Notes under the pieces: model-generated
What the model was told of the DNA's origin: nothing
What the model saw: only the letters and a program-made list of their open reading frames with translations
Database searches by the model: none
Position numbers and translations under genes: made by a program
Shown: positions 8,819 through 17,992 of the stretch, in pieces
Layout of the letters: every line of letters starts with the position of its first letter
Position numbering within the stretch: the stretch's first letter is position 1
Assembly (NCBI RefSeq): GCF_000375525.1
Contig: NZ_AQXC01000005.1
Location: 1 to 64,000, forward strand
Length of the DNA stretch: 64,000 nt
DNA from: Corynebacterium propinquum DSM 44285
GTDB taxonomy: Bacteria; Actinomycetota; Actinomycetes; Mycobacteriales; Mycobacteriaceae
Direction of reading: 5' to 3'

Positions 8819-9280
8819 CTAGGAAGCAGAGACGACAGAGAAGTTGATCTTGCCCTTGATATCGGAGTGCAATTCAACCTCAGCCTGGTAGTTACCAGTC
8901 TTTTTCACCAGAGCCTTTGGCAGGTCAATGATGCGCTTGTCCAGCTTCGGACCGCCGGCCTTAGCAACGGCCTGGGCGACGTCTTCTGCGGTAACCGAAC
9001 CGAAGAGCTTACCCTTCGAGGAGGTTTTAACCTTGACGACGACGTCGTTCAGGGACAGCTTGTCCAGAGCTTCGCGGACCTCAACAGCGTGATCCAGGTC
9101 GCGGATCTCGCGCTGTTGCTGCGCACGGCGAATGCCTTCGATGTTCTTCTCTGCTCCGGCGGTGGCTGGGATAGCCAGGCCACGCGGCAGCAAGTAATTG
9201 CGTCCGTAGCCGTTTTTGACCTCTACGACTTCGCCTGCGGCGCCGAGGTTCTCAACGGCAGCGGTGAGGATCAGTTTCAT
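8819..9280 (-). CDS. rplI: 50S ribosomal protein bL9
   Basis: The product (153 residues) has the L9 signature VKNGYGRNYLLPRGLA in its N-terminal domain, then the long connecting helix and the C-terminal rRNA-binding domain. I chose the ATG at 9280 (MKLILTAAVENLG), with AAAGG upstream, over a longer frame that would add 52 unrelated residues. It ends the rpsF-ssb-rplI operon. The rpsR gene usually found between ssb and rplI is missing here, so S18 must be encoded elsewhere. Confidence 0.97.
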   Translation of the reverse strand: MKLILTAAVENLGAAGEVVEVKNGYGRNYLLPRGLAIPATAGAEKNIEGIRRAQQQREIRDLDHAVEVREALDKLSLNDVVVKVKTSSKGKLFGSVTAEDVAQAVAKAGGPKLDKRIIDLPKALVKKTGNYQAEVELHSDIKGKINFSVVSAS

Positions 9281-9378
9281 GATCCCTGCCTTTCGTTGTT
9301 TGTGTGCTTTGGCCCCGCCAGTGATATGGGTGATTTGGCGCGGTGCAGCAGTTTTGCGGTGAATAAACGAGCTAAATC

Positions 9379-9954
9379 TTAGAACGGAGGTTCGCTGTCT
9401 CCGCCGAATCCACCAGCAGGTGGGGCAGAATTCCACGGGTCGTTATCCGGGCCGTTGTTGTTCGACTGGTTGGATTGGTTTCCACCAAATCCGCCCTGAG
9501 AACCGCCAGCAGGAGCACCGCCGCCGAAACCGCCCTGGTTGGACTGGTTGTTTCCGCCACCGCCGAAGTTACCGGACCCGCCCTCACGCGAGTTGCGGTT
9601 CACTTGTGCGGAAGCGTATTTCAGCGATGGGCCTACTTCATCCACTTCGATTTCAAAGACAGTGCGGCTTTCGCCTTCTTTGGTTTGGAAGGAACGCTGG
9701 CGCAACCGGCCGGTCACGATCAACCGCATGCCCTTGGACACTGATTCTGCAACGTTTTCGGCCATATTGCGCCATGCGTTGCAGGTCAAAAACAGGGCCT
9801 CACCGTCTTCCCACTGCTGCGTTTGCGCGTTGTAGCGCCGCGGCGTGGAAGCGATGCGGAAGTTAGCCACCGCTGCACCCGAGGGGGTGAAGCGCAATTC
9901 CGGGTCCGCAACCGCGTTGCCGACCACCGTGATGTTGGTATCTCCCTGTGCCAT
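9379..9954 (-). CDS. ssb: Single-stranded DNA-binding protein
   Basis: SSB coats single-stranded DNA in replication and repair. Residues 1-110 form the OB-fold ([20 protein letters not shown], then the [20 protein letters not shown] core). A flexible Gly/Asn/Gln/Ser linker follows and ends in the acidic tip DSEPPF that recruits partner proteins. Length 191 fits actinobacterial SSB. It lies 61 bases after rpsF and 98 before rplI in one operon. Confidence 0.97.
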   Translation of the reverse strand: MAQGDTNITVVGNAVADPELRFTPSGAAVANFRIASTPRRYNAQTQQWEDGEALFLTCNAWRNMAENVAESVSKGMRLIVTGRLRQRSFQTKEGESRTVFEIEVDEVGPSLKYASAQVNRNSREGGSGNFGGGGNNQSNQGGFGGGAPAGGSQGGFGGNQSNQSNNNGPDNDPWNSAPPAGGFGGDSEPPF

Positions 9955-10015
9955 GTTTTCTCCTCAGTGCTTTCCGGGATGCAGGTTCGTGGTCTACGAC
10001 CTCCAGTATCCGGAT

Positions 10016-10303
10016 TTAGCTGTCGGTACGCAGAACCTTGGTACGCAGTACGGTATCGGAAAGGTTCAAACGCCGATCAAGCTCTTTAACCGAATCCGGT
10101 TCGCATTCCAGGTTGATGACGGCGTAGATGCCTTCGGAACTCTTCTTTATTGGGTAAGCCAAGCTGCGCTTGCCCACCACATCAACGTTTTCCACCTTGC
10201 CGTTATCCTTGCGGACAGTTTCCAGGAACTTATCCAGGGATGGGGCAACGGTGCGTTCATCCTGCTTAGCATCCAGAATGATCATTACTTCGTAGCGACG
10301 CAC
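10016..10303 (-). CDS. rpsF: 30S ribosomal protein bS6
   Basis: [20 protein letters not shown] opens the 95-residue S6 ferredoxin-like fold, which binds the central domain of 16S rRNA with S18. Three starts are in frame: GTG 10315, ATG 10312 and GTG 10303. I prefer GTG 10303 because it gives the family start (M-R-x-Y-E-V-M) and 95 residues, and because AGGAGG lies 11 bases upstream; it is only 0-2 bases from the other two. First gene of the rpsF-ssb-rplI operon. Confidence 0.93.
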   Translation of the reverse strand: MRRYEVMIILDAKQDERTVAPSLDKFLETVRKDNGKVENVDVVGKRSLAYPIKKSSEGIYAVINLECEPDSVKELDRRLNLSDTVLRTKVLRTDS

Positions 10304-10524
10304 GGACCTCATCACCTCCTATGGTCTTGTTGTTTCGGCCATATCACCTTCGCGGATATGGCAGGAGGGTTCGTTGCGTCAAGCAACCATCAAAGACTAG
10401 CGCACCCAGGGTCTTTCCGCAATCACCCACGCCTGCGCCGTGGCGGATACCGCGCATCCATATCGGGGTACGCGGTGCGCCGGGGTGCCAAGGCTTCGGT
10501 CGCCAACAAGCGAAGCAAGCGAAG

Positions 10525-10716
10525 CTACCCGGCGTTGGTGGTGGCGAAAAATATTGCCAGCACTGTGGGGATGACGGTCAAAAACAGCAGCGCGACTAAC
10601 CCGAGCACCACAGCGGGCCGCCGCGTAGGTTTGCGATGGATTGCCCAATACGCAGCACCTATGCAGGACAGCCCAATGATGATAGAGATAACTCCGAGGA
10701 TCACGATGACGTTCAT
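10525..10716 (-). CDS. Small two-helix membrane protein
   Basis: This 63-residue protein has two hydrophobic helices (about 3-25 and 36-58) joined by a basic loop, HRKPTRRP. Its ATG overlaps the stop of the GT87 gene by four bases, so it is translationally coupled to ponA-GT87. No domain is recognisable; a role in the envelope with its neighbours is only inferred from the overlap. Confidence 0.7.
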   Translation of the reverse strand: MNVIVILGVISIIIGLSCIGAAYWAIHRKPTRRPAVVLGLVALLFLTVIPTVLAIFFATTNAG

Positions 10717-12269
10717 GCAGTCTCCTTAGCTGGGTGTCCTTGCCTGGTTTCAGGGGTTTGTTGTCCGCCGACGTGTTCTGCGGCTTTCTCGGGTGTCACT
10801 TGCAACGGTCCCGCCAGTGGGTCATATCCATTATGTGCGCGGTACACGGGATCTGCTTGGTTCCGGTCTCCCGATATCTGTTGCCCCGGTAGATTTTTTC
10901 CGAGCATTTGCCGCACCACGCACACCACCAGCACGACGATCAGTCCGGTGCGGGTGAGCACAACGACATCCAAAAATTCTGCAGGCAGGCCATTGTTGTC
11001 CGCGCCGTGCATATGCCACATCAATACCGGCCAGACCAGCATGTCGACGGCCATCCAGGTCAACAACAGCCGCCACCGTGGAAACGCAAGTACTGCCGGA
11101 ATAACCAACCACAGCGAATATTGCGGCGACCAGACCTTATTAAACAGCAAAAACGCGGCAATAATCAGGAAAACTAGTTCCGCCATTCGTGGTTGCCGCT
11201 TGACGACGAGTCCGAGGATCGCAATCGCGACGCAACTGGCGATAAACAGTGCCAGGCTCACCGTGTTCAGAATCTGCGGTACCTCTGCACCGTCCGGGTC
11301 GAAGCCGTCGAAAAGCGTCAATCGTGCGGCCACTGCATAAATGGTGGTCCATTCCCAGCTACGGGTGCTGTTTAAACGATTGAACTCGTTCCAGGCCTCG
11401 GGGTATGCCAGCATCACTGGCAGGTTGACCACCAGCCACGTCACCGCGGTGGTTATTGCCACGATGATGAGCGCGCGGAATCTACGCAGCCGCAGTGCTA
11501 AGACGATGATCGCGCCCAGCAAAAATAGCGGCCAGAGTTTCGTCGCCGTGCCTAAGCCAATGGCGACGCCTGCCCACGCGGTGCGTCCGCGAGCAAACAG
11601 CAGCAACCCGGCGACCGCGAAAAAGATCGCCAGAATATCCCAGTTGGTAAACGCGTGCACCAGCACCAACGGGCTGGCTGCAACCAGCATGATGTCCCAG
11701 ATTCGTCGTCCAGCAAGGGCGCACGCCATGCGCACGGTTGCCACCCAGAACAGGGAAAGCACCAGGACAGTCAGTATGAAATACCAGCCAGCCATCGGCA
11801 CCGGTACCAGATATTTGCTCACAGCTTCCACCGGCGGATAGCTGACCCGGGCTAACCATCCCATGATTCCTTGGAAATAACCGGTGAGCACGGGATATTC
11901 CAGGTAGCGCGTGACGTCGTCTTCCTGCCAGGAGTAGGCATAGGGAAATCCCCCGGTATCCAGCCCTCGCCCGGCAAACAATGGAATTATGTCGTTGTAG
12001 CAAGCAGAAACATATGCCCGGTTACCGGACCAGTCCAGGTCGATTGCTCCGGTATCGGGGTTGATGCTGCCCCTGGTGCAGTGTGCTTTGGTGAGAAATC
12101 CACCGGCCAGGAACAGCATCGCCACCGAGACGATCACCTGCACGGGGTGGAACCAGCGCGACTCAGCCAGCCTGCCGTGCTTGTCGACGGGACCGCCGAG
12201 GAAATCGATGAATTTCCGGGCCGCCGGTTCGGTCTCAGCAGGCGCGACCCAGCCAGCCCGGTTGGTCAT
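10713..12269 (-). CDS. GT87-type polyprenyl-phosphate mannosyltransferase-like membrane protein
   Basis: A 518-residue polytopic protein with about ten hydrophobic segments. The first loop (residues ~60-130) is large and extracytoplasmic with acidic residues (GSINPDTGAIDLDWSG, YLEYPVLTGYFQ), as in the GT-C fold GT87 (DUF2029) family, which uses polyprenyl-phosphate-mannose for lipoglycan or protein mannosylation. It sits directly after ponA (stop and start share one base, TAATG) and before rpsF, the arrangement of the Rv0051 homologue in mycobacteria. Acceptor unknown. The C-terminal ~60 residues are soluble and polar. Confidence 0.8.
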   Translation of the reverse strand: MTNRAGWVAPAETEPAARKFIDFLGGPVDKHGRLAESRWFHPVQVIVSVAMLFLAGGFLTKAHCTRGSINPDTGAIDLDWSGNRAYVSACYNDIIPLFAGRGLDTGGFPYAYSWQEDDVTRYLEYPVLTGYFQGIMGWLARVSYPPVEAVSKYLVPVPMAGWYFILTVLVLSLFWVATVRMACALAGRRIWDIMLVAASPLVLVHAFTNWDILAIFFAVAGLLLFARGRTAWAGVAIGLGTATKLWPLFLLGAIIVLALRLRRFRALIIVAITTAVTWLVVNLPVMLAYPEAWNEFNRLNSTRSWEWTTIYAVAARLTLFDGFDPDGAEVPQILNTVSLALFIASCVAIAILGLVVKRQPRMAELVFLIIAAFLLFNKVWSPQYSLWLVIPAVLAFPRWRLLLTWMAVDMLVWPVLMWHMHGADNNGLPAEFLDVVVLTRTGLIVVLVVCVVRQMLGKNLPGQQISGDRNQADPVYRAHNGYDPLAGPLQVTPEKAAEHVGGQQTPETRQGHPAKETA

Positions 12270-14563
12270 TACAGCAGGTTCTCCAGTTCGTTGATGGCAT
12301 CTTCGATAACCTCACCAGGCGCCGGTGCCGCAGGTGGGGCCTGTCCGCCACCTTGTTGTCCTCCCTGGCCGCCCTGCTGACCGCCTGGTTGTCCTCCCTG
12401 GCCACCTTGGCCACCCTGACCACCTGGGCGTCCGCCCTGCGCTGGTGCTTCGTCGCCCTCGTTTGGCTCGCCGTCGTCCTCGTCTTCCGGCGCTTCTGGG
12501 CTCTCAGATGAGGTTGCAGCACCGCTTTGCGAACCGCCACCGGAACGTCCCGAACCGCTGGATGCCGGTGGCACGTAGCTTTCGATCAGGTTGGAGCCGC
12601 TGCCGCCGTAGGTGCGCCAGCGCACCGGAGCTGCACTCTCGAAGGACGTCTGCTCGCGGCCTTCCAGCGCGCGGTCCAGGGAATCCTTCCAGATCGATCC
12701 CGGGGTGTTTGCGCCGTACATGTTGCCGCCGTATTGGTTGAAGATCGCGGAGGTGTTATCAGCGGTACCGACCCACACTGCGGTGGACAGTTCTGGGGTG
12801 CCACCGACCATCCAAGCATCCTTGTTCAATCCGGTATCACCCAACTGCGCGGTGCCGGTCTTGCTTGCCGACGGGCGTCCCCCGGCCAGTACCTGCCCAG
12901 CGTGGGCTGCCACTGGCTGCATGGCCTGGATGACGTTGTCGGCCACCGTTTCGGAAACGCGTCGTTCCGGCTTGTGGTCGTTGTGTTCGTACAGCACCTC
13001 GCCGCGGGAGGTTTCTACGCGGGAGACGAAGTGCGGTTGGTTGTAAACACCGTGGTTGGTCAGGGTGGCCATCACGGTTGCCATATCGATCACGCGCGAT
13101 TGGTACTGGCCCAGCACGATGCCTTCATAAGGTTGTTCGCCGTGTTCGGTCAGGGTTTCTTCCACCCCTGGGAATGACTTGGCGACGCCGAGCGCATGCC
13201 CCATATCGGCGGTGTCTTGTGTGCCGTTGACCAAATCGTCCTGCAGCCGGATGAACGAGGTGTTGTAGGAGTATTCCAATGCAGTGGCGATCGAACACAC
13301 GCCACAGCCGTTGCCGTCCCAGTTGGTGACTTCAATGCCACCCGGCAGCGTTACTGGTGTCGATGCGTAGTTCGCGCCCAGCGGGATGCCCTGTTGCAAG
13401 GCGGCGGCCAGTCCGACGATCTTGAAGGTCGATCCGGTTTGCAGCCCGGCGGAAGCGTAATCCCAGCCGGAGGCCTCGTCGCCACCGTAGTAACCGCGCA
13501 CGGCACCCGTGCTCGGCTCGATGGTGGCTACGGCAGAGCGCGCGTCTTCCTGCAGCCCGGCCATGTTTTCTTCTACGGATTGCAGCACGGAATCCTGCAC
13601 GTGCTGGTCAATAGTGGTGGTGATCTGTAGGCCGCGGTTGGTCACATCATCTTCGGTGATACCTAAGGTTTCGAGCTCTTCGATGACCTTGTTTTTAATG
13701 TGCCCGTTCGGCCCGGTCGCCTCGGTGTATGCGGAGTATTCCGCCGGGTCGCGGGTTTCTGGGTAGACCATTCCGGCGCGTTGTTCGCCGGGCAGCAATT
13801 GCATTTCCACCATTCCGTCCAGCACGTAATTCCAGCGACCTTCGGCTTGCTCTAGGTTATTCCACGGATCAAGCTGGTTTGGCACCTGGATGGTCGCGGC
13901 CAGCACGGCTGCTTCTTCAATGGTCAGCTCGGTGGCCGGTTTGTTGAAGTACGCAGTCGAGGCAGCCTCAATGCCATAGGCGTTGCGCCCGAAGTACACG
14001 GTGTTGAGGTAGGACTCCAGGATCTGCGCCTTGTCCCACTCGTTGGTCATTTTGATGGAGTGGACAAGCTCATTCCATTTGCGGGCATAGGAGTGGTCGT
14101 CACCCACGATGACATTTTTCACGTACTGCTGGGTGATCGTAGAACCACCGCCGGCGCTGGCGTTTCCGGTGATTTGCCCCCAGGCGGCACGCAGAAATCC
14201 GGACAAGGAGAATCCGCTGTTGTCCCAGAAATCGCGGTCCTCGGCAGCTAGTACTGCATTAGAGACGTAGTCCGGGAGATCATCTAACGAGACGAAGGTG
14301 CGGTTGCCTTCCGGTGGCACCAGCCGTGCCAGTTCTGTACTGCCGTCGGCGGCATAAATATGGGACACCTGTGCGGTGGTGACTTCCCCGGGTTCTGGGG
14401 TATCTGCGCGCACATAGGCGACCGCAAAAATCATGCCGGGGATCGCCAAAATGGCCACGAAGATGATCGCGAGCGTGATCCATATCTTCTGGCGCCGTGT
14501 GCGCGGCTGCCGGGCATCATCGGTGCGGGAATCGTCGGTGTCAGTCTGGGAGTTCTCAGTCAC
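12269..14563 (-). CDS. ponA: Bifunctional class A penicillin-binding protein
   Basis: Membrane-anchored peptidoglycan synthase with glycosyltransferase and transpeptidase activities. One transmembrane helix at ~27-49; a GT51 domain with AAEDRDFWDNSGFSL, GGSTITQQYVKN and LESYLNTVYFG; a transpeptidase domain with the serine motif STFK near residue 380 and KTGT near 567. After ~650 comes a Pro/Gly/Gln tail with repeated GGQ. The long frame to 14638 lacks a ribosome site, while GTG 14563 has AGAGG seven bases upstream and gives a normal cytoplasmic tail, so I used that. First gene of the ponA-GT87-small membrane protein unit, divergent from ino1. Confidence 0.95.
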   Translation of the reverse strand: MTENSQTDTDDSRTDDARQPRTRRQKIWITLAIIFVAILAIPGMIFAVAYVRADTPEPGEVTTAQVSHIYAADGSTELARLVPPEGNRTFVSLDDLPDYVSNAVLAAEDRDFWDNSGFSLSGFLRAAWGQITGNASAGGGSTITQQYVKNVIVGDDHSYARKWNELVHSIKMTNEWDKAQILESYLNTVYFGRNAYGIEAASTAYFNKPATELTIEEAAVLAATIQVPNQLDPWNNLEQAEGRWNYVLDGMVEMQLLPGEQRAGMVYPETRDPAEYSAYTEATGPNGHIKNKVIEELETLGITEDDVTNRGLQITTTIDQHVQDSVLQSVEENMAGLQEDARSAVATIEPSTGAVRGYYGGDEASGWDYASAGLQTGSTFKIVGLAAALQQGIPLGANYASTPVTLPGGIEVTNWDGNGCGVCSIATALEYSYNTSFIRLQDDLVNGTQDTADMGHALGVAKSFPGVEETLTEHGEQPYEGIVLGQYQSRVIDMATVMATLTNHGVYNQPHFVSRVETSRGEVLYEHNDHKPERRVSETVADNVIQAMQPVAAHAGQVLAGGRPSASKTGTAQLGDTGLNKDAWMVGGTPELSTAVWVGTADNTSAIFNQYGGNMYGANTPGSIWKDSLDRALEGREQTSFESAAPVRWRTYGGSGSNLIESYVPPASSGSGRSGGGSQSGAATSSESPEAPEDEDDGEPNEGDEAPAQGGRPGGQGGQGGQGGQPGGQQGGQGGQQGGGQAPPAAPAPGEVIEDAINELENLL

Positions 14564-14660
14564 CGTCAAACCTCTGTCATTGCCTTGTAGAAATATCTCC
14601 TCAAAGAATACGGGGTGTGTCCAATTCGGGGAAACCACTGCGAGCCCCTCGTAGTCGATC

Positions 14661-14697
14661 TTGATCGATTCACCTGGTTCTTCTTAATCGATACACC
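14661..14697. promoter_or_regulatory. Candidate operator repeats upstream of ino1
   Basis: TTGATCGATTCACC (14661-14674) and TTAATCGATACACC (14684-14697) are direct repeats with two differences, 23 bases apart, in the ponA/ino1 divergent region. In C. glutamicum ino1 is controlled by the LacI-type regulator IpsA in response to inositol; whether these repeats are its site is inference. Confidence 0.35.
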
Positions 14698-14767
14698 ATC
14701 CATCGGGTGCAGTTTCTGCGTCCTGCCGGATTTATCCTGGGCTGGCTAACGAAAGGAGCACACCATA

Positions 14768-15856
14768 ATGTCTAAAGTTCGTGTGGCCATCGCCGGTGTC
14801 GGTAACTGCGCTACTTCCCTGGTGCAAGGCGTGGAGTTTTACCGCGATGCCGCCGTCGACGAGAAAATCCCTGGCCTCATGCACACCCAGTTGGGTGATT
14901 ATCACGTCGGCGATGTGGAGTTCGTCGCGGCGTTTGATGTGGATGCTGCGAAGGTCGGCACTGATCTTGCCGACGCCCTCGACGCTTCGCTGAACTGCAC
15001 GATCCGCATCGCTGATGTCCCGCACACCGGGGTGACCGTGCAGCGCGGGCCGACGTTGGATGGTTTGGGCATGCATTATCTTGCCTCTATCGAGGAATCC
15101 GCGGAAGAGCCGGTTGACGTCGCCCAAGCGCTGCGCGATGCCGAGGTCGATGTGTTGGTGTCTTATCTGCCGGTTGGCTCGGAAGAAGCCGATAAGTTTT
15201 ACGCGCAGGCTGCTATTGATGCTGGCTGCGCTTTTGTGAACGCGCTACCGGTGTTTATCGCATCCGATCCTGAGTGGGCGCAGAAATTCGTCGATGCCGG
15301 GCTGCCGATCGTCGGCGACGATATTAAGTCGCAGGTGGGAGCCACGATCACCCACCGTGTGATGGCGAAGCTCTTTGAGGACCGCGGCGTGCGTTTGGAC
15401 CGCACTATGCAGTTGAACGTCGGCGGAAACATGGATTTCAAAAACATGCTGGACCGCGACCGCTTGGAATCGAAGAAGTTGTCCAAGACGCAGGCGGTGA
15501 CCTCAAATCTGCACAATGGCCCGTTGGCGGGTCTGAAATCCGGCCGCGACGTGCACATCGGCCCATCGGATTATGTCGAATGGCTCGATGACCGCAAGTG
15601 GGCGTATGTTCGTTTGGAAGGTTCTGCGTTTGGCGAGGTTCCGTTGAATCTGGAATACAAGCTTGAGGTCTGGGATTCACCCAATTCTGCGGGTATTATC
15701 ATCGACGCCGTCCGTGTGGCCAAAATCGCTTTGGATAGGAAAGTAGCTGGCCCGGTGGATTCCGCGTCGTCCTATCTCATGAAATCACCACCGATTCAGC
15801 TTTCCGACGACGAAGCTTCGGCCAAGCTAGAAGCATTCATTGCAAAAGGTGACTAA
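14768..15856 (+). CDS. ino1: Myo-inositol-1-phosphate synthase
   Basis: Converts glucose 6-phosphate to 1L-myo-inositol 1-phosphate with NAD, the entry to phosphatidylinositol, PIM/lipoglycans and mycothiol. The Rossmann motif [16 protein letters not shown] opens the protein; [36 protein letters not shown] and [14 protein letters not shown] are catalytic-core signatures. 362 residues is the usual actinobacterial length. AAAGGAG lies nine bases before the ATG. It is followed at once by a MarR regulator and a UspA protein, as in other corynebacteria. Confidence 0.97.
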   Translation: MSKVRVAIAGVGNCATSLVQGVEFYRDAAVDEKIPGLMHTQLGDYHVGDVEFVAAFDVDAAKVGTDLADALDASLNCTIRIADVPHTGVTVQRGPTLDGLGMHYLASIEESAEEPVDVAQALRDAEVDVLVSYLPVGSEEADKFYAQAAIDAGCAFVNALPVFIASDPEWAQKFVDAGLPIVGDDIKSQVGATITHRVMAKLFEDRGVRLDRTMQLNVGGNMDFKNMLDRDRLESKKLSKTQAVTSNLHNGPLAGLKSGRDVHIGPSDYVEWLDDRKWAYVRLEGSAFGEVPLNLEYKLEVWDSPNSAGIIIDAVRVAKIALDRKVAGPVDSASSYLMKSPPIQLSDDEASAKLEAFIAKGD

Positions 15857-15866
15857 GCTATCAGTT

Positions 15867-16322
15867 ATGAGCAAAACAGCGGAAGAAGTGGCAGCGAAAC
15901 TCCAGGAACCAATGACTCGTTTGCGAGTACTATACGATCGCATCGCTAGTCACTATTCGTTGACCCCCGCGCAGATGACCATCATGGAGTTTCTGTACAA
16001 AAATGGCGCTAGCCGTATTAGTGCAGTCTCTGAAGCCGAAGGTATCCGGATGCCCACCGCGTCCAATGCCTTGGTGCAGTTGGAGCGCCGGGAGTTAATT
16101 CGTCGTGTACGTGACAGCGTTGATCGTCGTGGAGTGAAAGTCGCCCTAACTAACTTGGGCAAAACTGAATATGAAGAAGCGCGCGAGGCACGTCGGAAGA
16201 CGTTGGCGCAGCTTCTGGATACTTTGGATGAAGATTCTTTAGCCACCGCGCTTGAGCTTGCCGACGTCATCGTCGAGTTGGCGGAGCGTTATACCCCCGC
16301 AAAGCACAACGAACTACACTAA
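15867..16322 (+). CDS. MarR-family transcriptional regulator
   Basis: A 151-residue winged-helix protein: recognition region ISAVSEAEGIRMPTASNALVQLERRELIRR, wing RDSVDRRGVKVALT, and flanking dimerisation helices. The frame opens at 15840 inside ino1, but the ATG at 15867 (MSKTAEEVAAKL), ten bases after the ino1 stop, is the likelier start. Only ten bases separate it from ino1 and five from UspA, so the three are probably one operon. Ligand and targets unknown. Confidence 0.88.
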   Translation: MSKTAEEVAAKLQEPMTRLRVLYDRIASHYSLTPAQMTIMEFLYKNGASRISAVSEAEGIRMPTASNALVQLERRELIRRVRDSVDRRGVKVALTNLGKTEYEEAREARRKTLAQLLDTLDEDSLATALELADVIVELAERYTPAKHNELH

Positions 16323-16327
16323 GGTTC

Positions 16328-17338
16328 ATGGCCCCTGATTCTGCCGGCGCTGTCTCGTCGACAAGCACGCGCCAACCCGCACGCATCCTCGTCGCCTGGA
16401 ATCCCTCTTCTTCTGGGCACGAGGCCATTGCTTATGCCGCCTGGCTCACCCGTGCCATGCCCGTCAGAATCCGGGTCGTATCCATTCTGTTACGCCCGTG
16501 GCCAGCGACTTCTTTGGCGAAACTCGGTGGGAAATACAAAAAGTCTTTCAAAAAAGAAGCCAAAGCGTGCAAGGAAGCGGTCGAACAAGTTTTGACTGAG
16601 ACTGGGGTGGACCAGCAGTACTGGGATGATGACGTCTCGGTGCTTGCCGACGGCTCGTCGCCCGCCCCGATCCTGACCGACGCGGCGAAAGAATTTAACG
16701 CTGACCTCGTGATCGTCGGATCGAGCACGTCGACGCCCAAGGGTCGTTTCAATACCTCCTCAACAACATCCGCGCTGCTGCACTCGTCGCCAAGCCCACT
16801 GGGCCTGGCACCACGGGCAACGAAGCTGTCGAAAAACGGCATCACCCGCCTGAATTACGCCTTCTTAGAATCCGGCGAAGACACCTCGCAGGCAGGCTTG
16901 TTATATGCCGCGAATTTAGCGGACAAGTTGTCGGTTCCCCTGCGCATCATGGCGTTTTCCCCGACCGGGCTGGTGGATATCCCGGTGATGATCAAGAAAT
17001 CGTTGGTGCAAGACCTTACTGATCAGTGGCACGAAAATGCGCTGGCGATGCTGGATCGGGCGCGCGATCGGATCATGGACTGCTTCCCCGACATCACGGT
17101 GGAAACGGGCATCGGTTCCGGCGACGGTTGGAGCGGTGCCATTGATGCCTTGAAGTGGAAGAAAGGCGATCTGTTGTGCCTGGATTCCAGCAACGGCGGC
17201 CCTGCCCCGCGGGTGTTTATCGGCTCCCCGACTTCCGAGTTTTTGCAGCATATCCGGGTTCCCACCGTTGTGCTGCCCGTGGATTACCAGCAGCCAGAGT
17301 TCACACAACCCGAATCCGGTACACCGCAGCAGCATTAG
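16328..17338 (+). CDS. Universal stress protein with tandem USP domains
   Basis: Two USP (Rossmann-like) domains in 336 residues: the first from ARILVAWNPSSSGHEAIAYAA to IVGSSTSTPKGRF, the second from TRLNYAFLESGEDTSQAGLLYAANLA to the C-terminus, where IGSPTSEFLQHIRVPTVVLP is the usual closing motif. The nucleotide-binding G-2x-G-9x-G(S/T) pattern is only partly kept. Cytoplasmic, likely a stress or stationary-phase factor. Five bases after the MarR gene, hence same transcript. Confidence 0.88.
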   Translation: MAPDSAGAVSSTSTRQPARILVAWNPSSSGHEAIAYAAWLTRAMPVRIRVVSILLRPWPATSLAKLGGKYKKSFKKEAKACKEAVEQVLTETGVDQQYWDDDVSVLADGSSPAPILTDAAKEFNADLVIVGSSTSTPKGRFNTSSTTSALLHSSPSPLGLAPRATKLSKNGITRLNYAFLESGEDTSQAGLLYAANLADKLSVPLRIMAFSPTGLVDIPVMIKKSLVQDLTDQWHENALAMLDRARDRIMDCFPDITVETGIGSGDGWSGAIDALKWKKGDLLCLDSSNGGPAPRVFIGSPTSEFLQHIRVPTVVLPVDYQQPEFTQPESGTPQQH

Positions 17339-17448
17339 GCCGGGAGAATCCGGCTGGGCGGAATGTAGCCGGACTAGTGCGGCCGGGCTAGTGTGGCTGG
17401 ACGCATGTAGTCACAGCCAAAATAGTTCCGGGCCCCTAGACTGGTGAC

Positions 17449-17916
17449 ATGTCTGCTACACCGAATTTTTCGCACCCAGAAAACGATCTCTATGATGACG
17501 ATCCCTCTCGGTTGACGCAGAATCCCCGCAGCCTCGACGAACTCGCTCACAGCCCAGACCCGTATATGCGGGCAGGCAAAGACGAAGAATCCTCCCGGCA
17601 GGCCCTGCGTTTTCTCATTTGGGCCATGGCGGGATCGTTCATCGTCGGTCTGGGTTCGCTTGTGATCACCCGGCTGCTGGGCGGCACGTTGTGTGAATCC
17701 GGCGAAGCGACGTGGTTATGTACCGAAGCCTCGCACACCTGGTGGCCGATCCTCGCGTGGACGATTCCATTTTTCAGCATGGTGATCTGCGCGATCATCA
17801 TGGTGCGCAAACTCCGCGCCGGCGTGCGGTGGCGCACCTGGATGGGCGTGTTCTGGGTATTAGTACCCAACGCCATGTTTTGGGGGCTCGGCGCCGTGCA
17901 GATACTGGCGCTATAA
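17449..17916 (+). CDS. Conserved small integral membrane protein
   Basis: 155 residues: an acidic, polar N-terminus (about 1-50) and three hydrophobic segments (near 53-75, 98-118, 128-153). Two cysteines in the first external loop (LCESGEATWLC) could form a disulfide. No family is recognised. It is 110 bases downstream of UspA with its own weak ribosome site (GGTGAC) and converges on trhO with a shared terminator. Confidence 0.75.
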   Translation: MSATPNFSHPENDLYDDDPSRLTQNPRSLDELAHSPDPYMRAGKDEESSRQALRFLIWAMAGSFIVGLGSLVITRLLGGTLCESGEATWLCTEASHTWWPILAWTIPFFSMVICAIIMVRKLRAGVRWRTWMGVFWVLVPNAMFWGLGAVQILAL

Positions 17917-17948
17917 AAAGCCCCGCTTTAAAACGCCTAAACATAAAA

Positions 17949-17975
17949 GCGCCCCGATATAAAATATCGAGGCGC
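17949..17975. terminator. Bidirectional terminator between convergent genes
   Basis: GCGCC and CGATAT pair with ATATCG and GGCGC around a three-base loop, one C/A mismatch in the stem. It lies between the convergent stops at 17916 and 17993. Confidence 0.65.
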
Positions 17976-17992
17976 CGCAGCACTGCAGAAAG

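Noticed and set aside
9281-9378. Missing rpsR between ssb and rplI
   Set aside because: The gap is under 100 bp with no S18 sequence; absence is normal when rpsR lies elsewhere, so not a finding.
9845-10729. 294-codon + strand frame opposite ssb/rpsF
   Set aside because: Spans two certain minus-strand genes and an intergenic gap; no domain.
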